Of a DNA stretch of 64,000 nucleotides, positions 32,789 through 41,880 are shown one piece after another. The stretch covers positions 434,001-498,000 of the forward strand of contig NZ_BDAM01000005.1 in NCBI RefSeq assembly GCF_001895045.1, given 5' to 3'. This DNA is from Rhodococcus coprophilus NBRC 100603 (GTDB taxonomy: Bacteria > Actinomycetota > Actinomycetes > Mycobacteriales > Mycobacteriaceae). The notes under the pieces were generated by a model, which was not told the origin of the DNA, did not search any database, and saw only the letters and a program-made list of their open reading frames with translations. Position numbers and translations under genes: made by a program. Position 1 is the first letter of the stretch. Every line of letters starts with the position of its first letter.

Positions 32789-34571
32789 GTACTCGACCCC
32801 TGCCCAGTACACCATCGGTGAGGACGAGTCCGTGGTCCACACGGTCTTCGAACACGCGGAGAAGACCCCGCACCGAGTGATGTATTCGCGCCCGGTGGGC
32901 GACGAATGGATCGCCGTGACGGCGGGCCAGTTCGGGGAGCAGGTCAGTGGCGTCGCGAAGGGCCTTATCGCCAACGGCGTCCAGCCGGGCGATCGTGTGG
33001 CTCTCCTGTCCGCGACCCGCTACGAGTGGTCGTTGTTCGACTACGCGATCTGGGCTGCCGGTGCCGTGTCGGTGCCGATCTACGACTCGTCGTCGACCGA
33101 GCAGATCCGGTGGATCCTCGAGGACTCCGAGGCGTGCCTGGCCATCGTCGAGACCCCGCGACACGAAGCGTTGTTCGTCGACATGCCCGACAGCCTGCGC
33201 CGGACCGTGCAGATCGAGGCGGACGCGATCAACATCCTGATCGCCGAGGGCGCAGAGGTCGACGACGCCGAACTGAAGGCGCGTCTGGCGGGTATCCGCT
33301 CGGCCGACCTCGCGTCGCTCGTCTACACGTCGGGCACCACCGGACGGCCGAAGGGATGCATGCTCACCCATGCCAACTTCCTCTCCGAGGTGCGCGCGAT
33401 CCTCACCTCGACGGTCGGCGCCGTCGCGAAGCCGGGGAACCGCGGACTGACCTTCCTGCCGCTCGCCCACGTGCTGGCCCGCGCGGTGTCGCTCGCACTG
33501 TTCGAGGGGGGCGCTGCCCAGGCCCACTGGGCGGATTTTTCGACCGTCGCGGGGCAGTTCACCCGCTACTCGCCGAACATCATCCTCGGCGTGCCGCGCG
33601 TGTTCGAGAAGGTCCGAGACAGCGCCGCCGCCAAGGCTGCCGCCGGCGGAGCGCTCAAGGGCGGCATCTTCGCGTTCGCCGAGAATACCGCCGTCGCGTA
33701 CAGCGAGTCCCTCGACCACGGCGGCCCGACCCTGCTGCTCAAGGCCAAGCACCGGCTGGCGGACAAGCTCGTCTACTCCAAGCTGCGTGCAGCGATGGGT
33801 AACGAATGCTGGTACGCCATCTCGGGTGGCGGTGCGCTGAGCCCCAAGCTCGGGCACTTCTTCCGGGGTGTCGGCGTCCCGATCTACGAGGGTTACGGTC
33901 TGACCGAGACCACCGCCGCGCACAGCGTCAATACGCCCGGGGACCAGAAGATCGGCACCGTCGGCCGGCCGATGGGCGGCAACGCTGCGCGCATCGCCGC
34001 GGACGGCGAGATCGAACTGCGCGGGAACGTTCTGTTCAACGGTTACTGGCGCAACGAAGAGGCCACCGCAGAGGTGTTCGACGACGGCTGGTTCCGTTCC
34101 GGAGACCTCGGGTCGATCGACGACGACGGCTACGTCTCGATCACCGGACGTAAGAAGGACCTCATCATCACCGCCGGGGGCAAGAACGTCTCGCCCGGTC
34201 CTCTCGAGGACCGGATGCGGTCGCACACCATCATCTCGCAGGCGGTCGTGATCGGCGACGGACGCTCGTTCATCACCGCGCTGCTGACCGTCGACCCCGA
34301 CGTCTTCGAGAACTGGAAGACGGAGAACGGCAAGCCGAGCACGGCCACGATCGCCGATCTGCGTCACGACCCGACGCTCCGCGACGCCCTGCAGACCATC
34401 GTCGACGACGCGAACACGATGGTGTCGCACTCGGAGTCGATCAAGAAGTTCGTCGTCCTCGAGCGGGATCTCACCGAGGAAACCGGTGAACTGACGCCGA
34501 CCCTCAAGATCAAGCGCAACGTCGTCACCGAGCGGTTCGCCGCCGATATCGAGATGCTGTACCGCAAGTAG
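32781..34571 (+). CDS. Long-chain acyl-CoA synthetase (FadD15-like)
   Basis: A 596-residue adenylate-forming enzyme that activates long-chain fatty acids to acyl-CoA with ATP. Motifs: P-loop YTSGTTGRPKG (about 190), the acyl-pocket segment, YEGYGLTETTAA (about 370), GWFRSGDLGSID (about 430) and the hinge GRKKDLIITAGGKNVSP. The C-terminus VTERFAADIEMLYRK is typical of the AMP-dependent synthetases close to mycobacterial FadD15. GTG at 32781 is preferred to ATG at 32769 because GGAG is 6 nt before it. It is coupled to the upstream MarR gene and ends in a strong terminator. Confidence 0.93.
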   Translation: MREYSTPAQYTIGEDESVVHTVFEHAEKTPHRVMYSRPVGDEWIAVTAGQFGEQVSGVAKGLIANGVQPGDRVALLSATRYEWSLFDYAIWAAGAVSVPIYDSSSTEQIRWILEDSEACLAIVETPRHEALFVDMPDSLRRTVQIEADAINILIAEGAEVDDAELKARLAGIRSADLASLVYTSGTTGRPKGCMLTHANFLSEVRAILTSTVGAVAKPGNRGLTFLPLAHVLARAVSLALFEGGAAQAHWADFSTVAGQFTRYSPNIILGVPRVFEKVRDSAAAKAAAGGALKGGIFAFAENTAVAYSESLDHGGPTLLLKAKHRLADKLVYSKLRAAMGNECWYAISGGGALSPKLGHFFRGVGVPIYEGYGLTETTAAHSVNTPGDQKIGTVGRPMGGNAARIAADGEIELRGNVLFNGYWRNEEATAEVFDDGWFRSGDLGSIDDDGYVSITGRKKDLIITAGGKNVSPGPLEDRMRSHTIISQAVVIGDGRSFITALLTVDPDVFENWKTENGKPSTATIADLRHDPTLRDALQTIVDDANTMVSHSESIKKFVVLERDLTEETGELTPTLKIKRNVVTERFAADIEMLYRK

Positions 34572-34585
34572 TAGTCCGGCCACCG

Positions 34586-34619
34586 CGCAGCCACCCGATC
34601 CGGTGATCGGGTGGCTGCG
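34586..34619. terminator. Bidirectional hairpin terminator
   Basis: Perfect 15-bp arms CGCAGCCACCCGATC (34586-34600) and its complement (34605-34619) with a CGGT tetraloop, between the convergent acyl-CoA synthetase and malQ genes. Confidence 0.9.
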
Positions 34620-34622
34620 TTG

Positions 34623-36749
34623 TCAGGACGACTGTTCGGCGGGCGGTGAGAGTGCCGCTGCGAGCGTCGCGAAGCGCTTGTTGTCCGCCAGATCGTCGAG
34701 CAGCACCGCCTTGCCGTGCTCGTCGGCGAGCGGGACCCGCCAGTTCGGGTACTCGTCGACGGTGCCGGGCTGATTCTGGCTGCGTCGCTCACCCACCGCG
34801 TCGGCGAGCGAAAGTCCCAGCAGTGCAGACGGACTCGTGGCGATCAGCCGGTGCAACGACTCCACCGTGACGGCGTCGCCGGGCTCGTCTCCGGAGACCG
34901 GGAATCCGCGCTCGGACGCGAGGCGCAGCACCGCATCACGCGCGACCGCCTCGTCGGCAAGTTCGGTGGCGAGGTCGCGCTCGAGCAGGCCGAGCGCCGA
35001 CCGCAACGTGATGTGTTCGGCAGCCAGGTAACCGGATGTCGGCGGAAGGTCGTGGGTGGTGACCGAGGTCAGGCACAGCCTGCGGTACGTCTCCGGCGCG
35101 CGAGGAGTGTCGCCGTCCTTCTCGAACCACAGGATCGACGTGCCCGCGATGCCGCGCCGGAACAGATACTCCTGCACCCATTCTTCGAACACCCCGAGAT
35201 CCTCACCGATCACCACAGCGTCGGCGCGTTGCGCCTCGAGCGCGAGAATGCCGATCAAAGCCTCGTGGTTGCTCCGCACATAGGCACCGTCGGCGGGGGA
35301 GAACCCCTCGGGCACCCACCACGTGCGGAACAGACCGAGAATGTGGTCGACCCGCACGCCGCCCGCATGACGCAGTGCCGACCGGACCACATCGCGGTAC
35401 GGGCGGTAACCCACTTCCGCGAGGCGGTCGGGTCGCCACGGAGGCTGATTCCAGTTCTGCCCGTTGCGGTTGAAGTCGTCTGCGGGCGCACCTCCCGTGA
35501 CACCGGAGGCGAGGACATCGCCGAGTGTCCACGCGTCGGCGCCGTCTCGTCGTACCCCGACTGCCAGGTCGTGCACGATCCCGATCCCGAGCCCGGCGGC
35601 GTGTGCGCTCTCCTGCGCCGAGGTGAGTTGCCCGTCGCACACCCACTGCAGCCAGCGATAGAAGTCGATCCGGCCGGCCAGTTTCTCCCGCAGTTCTTCG
35701 ATGCCGGGGTGGTCGGGCGACGGTGCGTGGGTGCGCCACTGCGACGGTCGTGAACCGAACTTCTCCGCCAGCGCACACCACAGCGCGAAATCGTCGAGCG
35801 CTGTGCCTCTTTCGGCGCAGAAGGCGTCGAACCGTGCTTGCCGGGCGGGGCCGCGGGGAACGCGGTACACCTGCTCGAGCACGTCCAGCTTCGCCCGATA
35901 CGTGGTGTCCCGATCCAGTTGCGTCGCCTTCTTGTTCACCTTCGTGAAGCGCGCTGCGTTCTCGTCCAGCTTGGCGCGCTGCTTGCGGGGCAGGTACGCG
36001 GATTCGGGAACGTCCTCCACTCGCACGTACAGCGGGTCGACGAACCGGCGTGACGACGGAAGGTACGGCGACGGCTCGTGCGGAGGTACCGGTTCGGCGG
36101 CGTGCACCGGATTGATCAGCACGAAATCTCCGCCGTACCCGGCAGTGACGGCCGCGAGATCGGCGAGGTCTGCGAAGTCCCCGATCCCCCACGACCGGCG
36201 CGATCGCACCGAATACAGCTGAGCTGCAAGACCCCAGCGTTGCCGTTGCAGGATCCGGTCGGCTGTCGCCAGACGAGTCGGCGTCACCACCAGAGTCGCT
36301 GTGCCCTCGATGTCGTTGCTGCGGGCATGCAGCGTGTGCCAGCCGAGAGGCAGCCGCGGTACTGCGAAGGTGGCGCGGCCGACGAGCCGGCCGTCCACGA
36401 CGCGCGGGTCGACCCAGATATCGAGTTGTTCGGCCTCGATCTCGTCGCCGTCCTCACTGACGACCCACACCGAGACAGGGTCGCCGTGCGGCACGTGGAC
36501 GGGAAAGGAGCGTTCCTCGTGCTCCGTGAGCACCAGGGACGGCGGCAGCATCTGCCGCCACGGCCGGTCGGGCACATCGGCGAGCGACGCGGCGATCTCC
36601 TCCGGGGTGCCGGCAGGTATATCCAGAGCAGCGAGGATCCGTTGCAGCGTCTGTTCGGAGACGTCGTGCTCGTTACCGTCCCAGCCGACGTAGGTGGTGG
36701 AGATCCCGTGGTGGCCGGCCAGTTCGCGCAGCTTTTCCGTCGACGTCAC
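34623..36749 (-). CDS. malQ: 4-alpha-glucanotransferase (amylomaltase)
   Basis: A 708-residue GH77 enzyme transferring alpha-1,4-glucan segments, acting in maltodextrin and glycogen turnover. Actinobacterial MalQ proteins carry an extra N-terminal region of about 150 residues, seen here. The catalytic part begins with GLAAQLYSVRSRRSWGIGDFADL and holds GVRVDHILGLFRTWWVPEG (nucleophile Asp), VIGEDLG (acid/base Glu) and TTHDLPPTSGYLAAEH (third carboxylate). GTG at 36749 is the only sensible start. It is followed at its 3' end by the shared terminator. Upstream and same strand is the TY-Chap gene, 65 bp away. Confidence 0.95.
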   Translation of the reverse strand: MTSTEKLRELAGHHGISTTYVGWDGNEHDVSEQTLQRILAALDIPAGTPEEIAASLADVPDRPWRQMLPPSLVLTEHEERSFPVHVPHGDPVSVWVVSEDGDEIEAEQLDIWVDPRVVDGRLVGRATFAVPRLPLGWHTLHARSNDIEGTATLVVTPTRLATADRILQRQRWGLAAQLYSVRSRRSWGIGDFADLADLAAVTAGYGGDFVLINPVHAAEPVPPHEPSPYLPSSRRFVDPLYVRVEDVPESAYLPRKQRAKLDENAARFTKVNKKATQLDRDTTYRAKLDVLEQVYRVPRGPARQARFDAFCAERGTALDDFALWCALAEKFGSRPSQWRTHAPSPDHPGIEELREKLAGRIDFYRWLQWVCDGQLTSAQESAHAAGLGIGIVHDLAVGVRRDGADAWTLGDVLASGVTGGAPADDFNRNGQNWNQPPWRPDRLAEVGYRPYRDVVRSALRHAGGVRVDHILGLFRTWWVPEGFSPADGAYVRSNHEALIGILALEAQRADAVVIGEDLGVFEEWVQEYLFRRGIAGTSILWFEKDGDTPRAPETYRRLCLTSVTTHDLPPTSGYLAAEHITLRSALGLLERDLATELADEAVARDAVLRLASERGFPVSGDEPGDAVTVESLHRLIATSPSALLGLSLADAVGERRSQNQPGTVDEYPNWRVPLADEHGKAVLLDDLADNKRFATLAAALSPPAEQSS

Positions 36750-36814
36750 GATGACGAATCATGCCAGCAAAGCGGGCGCGTCGCAGACGCGGACCCGTTG
36801 ACCTGCCCCGGCGT

Positions 36815-38203
36815 TCACTCCCCGAAACCGTCGAACAGGGTCGGTTCGTCGGGGTTGTCGAACAGGGCGGGCTGGTCGGGCGGAAGCGGCTTCGAGCGGG
36901 CGGCACGCTGCTTGGGATCGTCGCCTCGCCGCTCGACGAGTTCGAGTGCCGCCACCAGCGATCGGCCGGTGAGTTCCCATTCGTGCGCCTTCGCGTCGGC
37001 CTCGGCCACCCCGTCGTCCATGCCGGACGCGGCGCGCGCCAGCGCTTCGCTCGTCCAGCCGACCTGCTGTTCGTTGCTCAGGTCGAGGAACTGCCGCAAC
37101 TGCTCGGCTTCCCAGTCGCCGATTGCCGCGACCGTCTTGGCGGGCACATCGATTCGGCCCTCGAGGTGGAAGTCGCGCAGTGCCAACAGCGGCAAGGGGA
37201 GATCCTCTTCCCCCTCGGGCGTCCACGGCGGATCCTCGAACGACTCCGGGACGCACTCATGGTCGGGTACCTGTTCGCGCAGCAGCATTCCGCCGACGTG
37301 GGAGGCGAAGCCGTTGTCGACGGTCTCGAGGAACTGGGCCAGCCCGTCGAGCGCCGACACCAGGTGTGCGGGCACGAACGGTGAGGCGGGCAGGTGGTTC
37401 ACCACCGCGACGCGGTCGTCGACGAGGACGAATTTGAGGTGGGGCCATCGCCGGTTCAGATCGGACACCACTTCCGCAGCGCGGGTGCGGCCGGTGATGG
37501 AGTGGACGATCGGTGCGAACAGGTCGACGGTCGCGCCGCCCGGACCGACACCGACGAAGACCAGAACACCGTCGATCTTGAGGACCAGATCGCCGTCTTC
37601 GTCCCACGCGGGGCACTCGCCGATGCGGTCGTGCACGGTGGATTCGATCAACTCGCGGATGTGCTCCTCGCTCGCGGGCTCGACGGCGAGCTGGGGATGC
37701 GCAGCCGGACGGGCCTCGGGCTGGGGGCCGGGTGGATCGAACACCGGTGTGTGCCCGGCACCGAAGGTTTCGGACCGCAGGAACAGCGGGTGCGGTACGC
37801 CCCAGACCTCGCGCAGCGCGCGAACGGAGAGCTCTGCCAGCTGATCGGACCACGACAGCGGGCGGTCGATCCAGAACGCGGGAGAACCACCGTCCTCCGG
37901 GTCGTCCGCACCACGTGACGGTGCGTTCAGACCGAGATCGAGCAGGAACGCTTCGTCTTCCGGGCGCAATCGGCGGTCGTGCGCGAGATGGCTGTTGGAC
38001 GGCACCTCGCAGCGCACCTGGTCCTCGTTCCACGCGTAGAACTGGACGCAGGGTCCGGCGGGCCCGGCCGACTCCTCGGCGAGCGGTTCGAGCACCAGGC
38101 CGTCACCGTCCTGCATTGCGGCGACGTGATCGGCCAGCCGCGCGCGGAATCCGCGCCACGCCAGGTCCACGTCGCGGTCGAACCGGTTGTGCGCCTCGGC
38201 CAT
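36815..38203 (-). CDS. TY-Chap (T3SS/YbjN-like peptide-binding chaperone) family protein
   Basis: A 462-residue acidic protein with two CesT/YbjN-like modules. The middle module reads VHDRIGECPAWDEDGDLVLKIDGVLVFVGVGPGGATVDLFAPIV (about 195-238), and is followed by AAEVVSDLNRRWPHLKFVLVDDRVAVVNHLPASPFVPAHL, the YbjN-like pattern. This fits the actinobacterial protein family named for T3SS/YbjN peptide-binding chaperones, whose clients are unknown. ATG at 38203 has GGAAGGGGG about 6 nt upstream. The C-terminus ends in a low-complexity PDQPALFDNPDEPTLFDGF, with two ALFD/TLFD repeats. The 201 bp before its start (38204-38404) hold nothing I recognise. Confidence 0.72.
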   Translation of the reverse strand: MAEAHNRFDRDVDLAWRGFRARLADHVAAMQDGDGLVLEPLAEESAGPAGPCVQFYAWNEDQVRCEVPSNSHLAHDRRLRPEDEAFLLDLGLNAPSRGADDPEDGGSPAFWIDRPLSWSDQLAELSVRALREVWGVPHPLFLRSETFGAGHTPVFDPPGPQPEARPAAHPQLAVEPASEEHIRELIESTVHDRIGECPAWDEDGDLVLKIDGVLVFVGVGPGGATVDLFAPIVHSITGRTRAAEVVSDLNRRWPHLKFVLVDDRVAVVNHLPASPFVPAHLVSALDGLAQFLETVDNGFASHVGGMLLREQVPDHECVPESFEDPPWTPEGEEDLPLPLLALRDFHLEGRIDVPAKTVAAIGDWEAEQLRQFLDLSNEQQVGWTSEALARAASGMDDGVAEADAKAHEWELTGRSLVAALELVERRGDDPKQRAARSKPLPPDQPALFDNPDEPTLFDGFGE

Positions 38204-38404
38204 GATCGGCCCCCTTCCTTGCTCCGGTCCCTTCTCAGGGCTTCGACCCGTGCCAAAAAACACTAGTCGCCCCCACCGACACCGTGCTCGGCACACCGGA
38301 CGAAGCGCAGAGCGGAGCCGGAGGGTCCGGCAGCACACGATCCCTCACACCGGCGCGACCCGCCACCGGGACGGCGACGGAACGCGCCGGACGAGTGAGG
38401 ATCG

Positions 38405-39454
38405 TCAGGCGAGGGAACGAACGAAGCGCCCGATCTCGGAGATCGCGCGGCCGCCCTCGGGGACCGCTCCGGCGGCAGCCTGGAACACGTGGATCTGCTT
38501 CTCCCAGACCTGCACCTGCGCGGGAACCCCCGCCGCCTCGAGTCGCTCGCCCATCGTCACGGCGTCGGTGTACACCATCTCTTCGGATCCGGTCTGGATG
38601 AGCGCGGGAGGCATGCCCGCGAGGTCGAGATCGACGGGCGAGGACACCGGTTCGTATCCGTCACCTCCGCGGCGCTCGGCGCGCCGGACGAGGGTGAGCA
38701 GAGCCGGGACTGCCCGACGCGGAAACAACGCGCACCGGTAGGAATTGGGATGTTCCATCTTGGGGAGCGGGTCGAGGTCGGTGAGCGGTGACAACGCGAC
38801 GGTGCCGGCCACCCGCCCGAGCCCGAGGCGCAATGCCTCGTGCGCAACCGCGAAGGTGAGAAAGCCTCCCGCAGAGTCTCCCGCGACGACAATCCGTTCG
38901 ATCGGATATCCGTGGGACATCAACCAGCGCAGACCCGAGATTCCGTCCTCGACCGCCCGGCGGATGGGATGCCGGGGAAGCATGCGGTAGTCGACGGCAA
39001 GCACCGGTGCCCGGGTCGATGCCGAGATCCTGGAAACGAGGTTGCGGTGGGTTGCGAGGCCGCAGCACACGAACGCGCCGCCGTGCAGATAGAGGATCGC
39101 CTGGTGCTCGCCCGCGTCGGGGGTGTAGAGGAACTCCGCTGCGCACTCGGCCAACCGGACGCGGTGGCGACGGGTGCCGTGAACGGGCCGGACCGTGACG
39201 GCGGCCCGGTCGACCAGCGGTGCCGGCCACGGCAGGGACGGGGTGACCGCCCATGCCTCGATGAACGGCCGGATGGTGCGCCGCACGGACATCGACAGCG
39301 CGCGCGACTGGAAGCTCACACCGGCGAATTCCTGCACGAGCGGGGCGGGGCGCAGCGGCGGTGATGCTGCCGCATCCGCGCTCGAGTCCGTCATGCCCGA
39401 CACGCCCGGGACCCACCTGCCCGGAATCGTCGGGTCCGGTACAGCACTGCACAT
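38405..39454 (-). CDS. Alpha/beta hydrolase, HSL-type esterase
   Basis: A 349-residue hydrolase of the hormone-sensitive-lipase family. The oxyanion-hole motif is LYLHGGAFVCCG, the nucleophile is the Ser in GDSAGG, the acid lies in QTGSEEMVYTD, and the catalytic His in KQIHVFQ. Related actinobacterial enzymes hydrolyse acylglycerols or short esters. A near-perfect AAGGAGGTG Shine-Dalgarno lies 7 nt before the ATG at 39454, so the start is firm even though the frame extends to 39502. It diverges from a WS/DGAT acyltransferase; the pair could make and mobilise neutral lipid, which is an inference from context. Confidence 0.9.
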   Translation of the reverse strand: MCSAVPDPTIPGRWVPGVSGMTDSSADAAASPPLRPAPLVQEFAGVSFQSRALSMSVRRTIRPFIEAWAVTPSLPWPAPLVDRAAVTVRPVHGTRRHRVRLAECAAEFLYTPDAGEHQAILYLHGGAFVCCGLATHRNLVSRISASTRAPVLAVDYRMLPRHPIRRAVEDGISGLRWLMSHGYPIERIVVAGDSAGGFLTFAVAHEALRLGLGRVAGTVALSPLTDLDPLPKMEHPNSYRCALFPRRAVPALLTLVRRAERRGGDGYEPVSSPVDLDLAGMPPALIQTGSEEMVYTDAVTMGERLEAAGVPAQVQVWEKQIHVFQAAAGAVPEGGRAISEIGRFVRSLA

Positions 39455-39466
39455 CACCGGCACCTC

Positions 39467-39488
39467 CTTGTACCGCTCTTGTACCGCT
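39467..39488. repeat. 11-bp tandem duplication abutting an esterase ribosome-binding site
   Basis: CTTGTACCGCT is repeated exactly twice in tandem. On the minus strand the copies lie immediately upstream of the AAGGAGGTG of the esterase gene, so a change in copy number would alter its 5' untranslated region. Confidence 0.8.
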
Positions 39489-39642
39489 GCACCTGCGGGC
39501 AATACCTCTCGCCCCGGCGCCGGGGTGCCGCGCGTCCGGATCGGAACGCGCGAACCCCCGGATTTCGAGAGTACGCCGGACGTACGATGAATGTGACGCT
39601 CGTTACAATCCGAGCGCGACGATGGGGGGCGCAGTGGGGATC

Positions 39643-41031
39643 ATGCCCGTGACCGATTCGGTCTTCTTGCTCGCCGAATCCAGAGAGCATCCGATGCACG
39701 TGGGATCGCTCGAGATATTCACCCCGCCGGAGGGTGCGGGACCGGACTACGTGTCCGACCTGTACGCGAAATTCCTCGAGACCGAAGTCGTCGACGAGGT
39801 GTTCCGCAAGCGGCCCGGGCATCCGGTGTCTAGTCTCGGATACCTGTGGTGGTCCGTCGACGAGGACGTGGACCTCGAATATCACGTGCGGCACTCGGCG
39901 CTGCCGGTGTCCGGGCGGTCCACCGACCTGTTCGCCCTCGTCTCCCGCCTGCACGGCACGCTCCTCGACCGGCATCGCCCGCTGTGGGAGATGTACCTCG
40001 TCGAAGGGGTCGAGGGCGGGCGATTCGCGGTGTACACGAAGACGCACCACTCGCTCATGGACGGCGTGACGGCTCTTCGGCTCCTGCATCGCACGCTCGA
40101 CCCCGATCCGGATTCCGAGGCGCGGGTGCCATGGAACCTGCCGGAGCGGGCGCGCCCACGGACCGCACACACCGCCGCCGCACCGGCGAACGGCCTGGCA
40201 CCCGTTCCGGCGGCCCTTCTCGTCGCGGCCCGCGGATTGGCCGGGGATGCCGCCGAGGCTGCCGCGGGCGTGTGGCGGGTGGCGCGGACGGTGCTGGGGC
40301 AGCGCAGCGTCGCGCTTCCGTTCGAGGCGCCCCGATCGATCTTCAACGTCCCGATCGGCGGCGCGCGGCGGTTTGCGTCGCAATCGTGGCCTCTCGACCG
40401 CATCGCCCGGGTCCGCGACGAAGCAGACGCGAGTTTCAACGACGTCGTACTGGCGATGTGCTCCGGCGCCCTCCGCGCTTTTCTCCTCGAACTCGACGCG
40501 CTGCCCGAGGATCCTCTCGTCGCGATGGTGCCGGTGTCGTTGCGCACCGCCGAGCGGATCGACGCCGGAGGGAACTCGGTGGGGGTGACGCTGTGCAATC
40601 TCGGCACCGATTCACCCGACCCGGTCGAACGACTCCGGGTGATCCGCGCATCGATGAGTGAGGGAAAGGCCCTGTTCCACGGGTTGACGCCGGTCGAGGC
40701 CCTGGTGTGGTCGGCGGCCAACATCGCTCCGCTCGGCCTGGCTCCCGTACCCGGATTCGTACGGTTGACACCGCCTCCGTTCAACCTCATCATCTCGAAC
40801 GTGCCGGGACCGCGAGAACCCCTGTACTGGCAGGGGTCCCGCCTGGAAGGGGTGTATCCCACGTCGGTCGTGCTCGACGGGCAAGCGCTGAACATCACGG
40901 TCACCACCACCGCCGGCTCGCTCGACGTCGGAATCGTCGGCTGCCGCCGCACACTCCCGACCTTGCCCCGACTTCTCGCCCACCTCGAGCAGTCGCTCAC
41001 CGATCTCGAGAAGGCGTTCGCCCCGGAGTGA
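39643..41031 (+). CDS. Wax ester synthase / diacylglycerol acyltransferase (WS/DGAT)
   Basis: A 462-residue bifunctional acyltransferase making wax esters or triacylglycerols from acyl-CoA. The catalytic motif HHSLMDG is at 135-141. Other family blocks are MPVTDSVFLLAESREHPMHVGSL at the start, PLWEMYLVEG, DASFNDVVLAMCSGALR (the ND motif region near residue 265), and NLIISNVPGPREPLYW. Length is typical. The ATG at 39643 gives the standard family N-terminus and follows GTGGGG; an in-frame ATG at 39622 is possible. A TACAAT -10-like hexamer lies at 39605-39610. Neutral-lipid storage is characteristic of Rhodococcus and relatives, where many paralogues occur. Confidence 0.94.
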   Translation: MPVTDSVFLLAESREHPMHVGSLEIFTPPEGAGPDYVSDLYAKFLETEVVDEVFRKRPGHPVSSLGYLWWSVDEDVDLEYHVRHSALPVSGRSTDLFALVSRLHGTLLDRHRPLWEMYLVEGVEGGRFAVYTKTHHSLMDGVTALRLLHRTLDPDPDSEARVPWNLPERARPRTAHTAAAPANGLAPVPAALLVAARGLAGDAAEAAAGVWRVARTVLGQRSVALPFEAPRSIFNVPIGGARRFASQSWPLDRIARVRDEADASFNDVVLAMCSGALRAFLLELDALPEDPLVAMVPVSLRTAERIDAGGNSVGVTLCNLGTDSPDPVERLRVIRASMSEGKALFHGLTPVEALVWSAANIAPLGLAPVPGFVRLTPPPFNLIISNVPGPREPLYWQGSRLEGVYPTSVVLDGQALNITVTTTAGSLDVGIVGCRRTLPTLPRLLAHLEQSLTDLEKAFAPE

Positions 41032-41082
41032 GTGCGTCCCGAACCGTCCAGCGTCGAAGACGCGCGTCGGTGGCCGCCGGGG

Positions 41083-41880
41083 TCAGCTCGTCGGCGGCGA
41101 GTCGATGCGTGCCGATCGCGTCGGATCGGTGACGGTGAAGCCGCGATCCTCGTGCAGCACCGACACCAATTCGCGCTCCAATGCGACGAATGCGGGCTCG
41201 GTAAGCGTCCGGAGGGACCGTGGCCGGTCGAGCGGTACCCGCACCTCGTGACGAATCGTTGCCGGCCGGGCGGAGAGAACGAGCACCCTATCCGACAGCA
41301 GCACGGCTTCGCGGACGTCGTGCGTGATCATCAGCACCGTCCACCGGTCGCGCATTCTCACTTCCTGCAACCAGAGTTGCATCTCGGTGCGGGTGAGCGA
41401 GTCGAGAGCGCCGAACGGCTCGTCGAGCAACAGCACGTCGCGCCCCTGCAATACGGTCCGGGCGAGTGCGGCCCGTTGCCTCATTCCTCCGGACAACTCG
41501 GAGGGTCGCGCCTGCTCGAACCCGGCGAGCCCGAAGGCAGGAAACAACTGGCGCGCTCGGTCGCGGGCCCGCCGTCTCGGTGTGCCCTGTACTTCGAGTC
41601 CGAGGGTGCAGTTGTCGAGCACTGTGCGCCACGGAAACAGCAGATCCTTCTGTGGCATCAGTGCCGCACGGCCGGGTGCGGCGGGTGCTCCGCCGACGGT
41701 GACGGCTCCGGCGTCGGGCGTGTCGAGTCCGGCGATCAGGCCGAACAGGGTGGACTTGCCCGACCCGCTGGGCCCGATGACCGAGACGAATTCTCCTTCC
41801 GCTACGTCGAAGTCGATGCCGTCGAGAACGGTGTTGCCGCCGAAGGACCGGCGCAGTCCGGTCACCGCCACCGCGCTCAT
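41083..41880 (-). CDS. ABC transporter ATPase (ThiZ-like)
   Basis: A 265-residue ATPase of the nitrate/taurine/thiamine-precursor transporter group. Walker A GPSGSGKS, Q-loop LMPQKDLLFPWRTVLDN (the QKDLLFPW block is typical of this group), signature LSGGMRQRAALARTVLQG, Walker B VLLLDEPFGALD, and switch His in MITHDV. ATGA overlap with the permease gene upstream. Last gene of a TPP-riboswitch operon, so the substrate is most likely a thiamine precursor. Confidence 0.9.
   Translation of the reverse strand: MSAVAVTGLRRSFGGNTVLDGIDFDVAEGEFVSVIGPSGSGKSTLFGLIAGLDTPDAGAVTVGGAPAAPGRAALMPQKDLLFPWRTVLDNCTLGLEVQGTPRRRARDRARQLFPAFGLAGFEQARPSELSGGMRQRAALARTVLQGRDVLLLDEPFGALDSLTRTEMQLWLQEVRMRDRWTVLMITHDVREAVLLSDRVLVLSARPATIRHEVRVPLDRPRSLRTLTEPAFVALERELVSVLHEDRGFTVTDPTRSARIDSPPTS

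Noticed and set aside
32778-34583. 601-codon minus-strand frame across the acyl-CoA synthetase
   Set aside because: Antisense shadow; it has no start context and no motifs.
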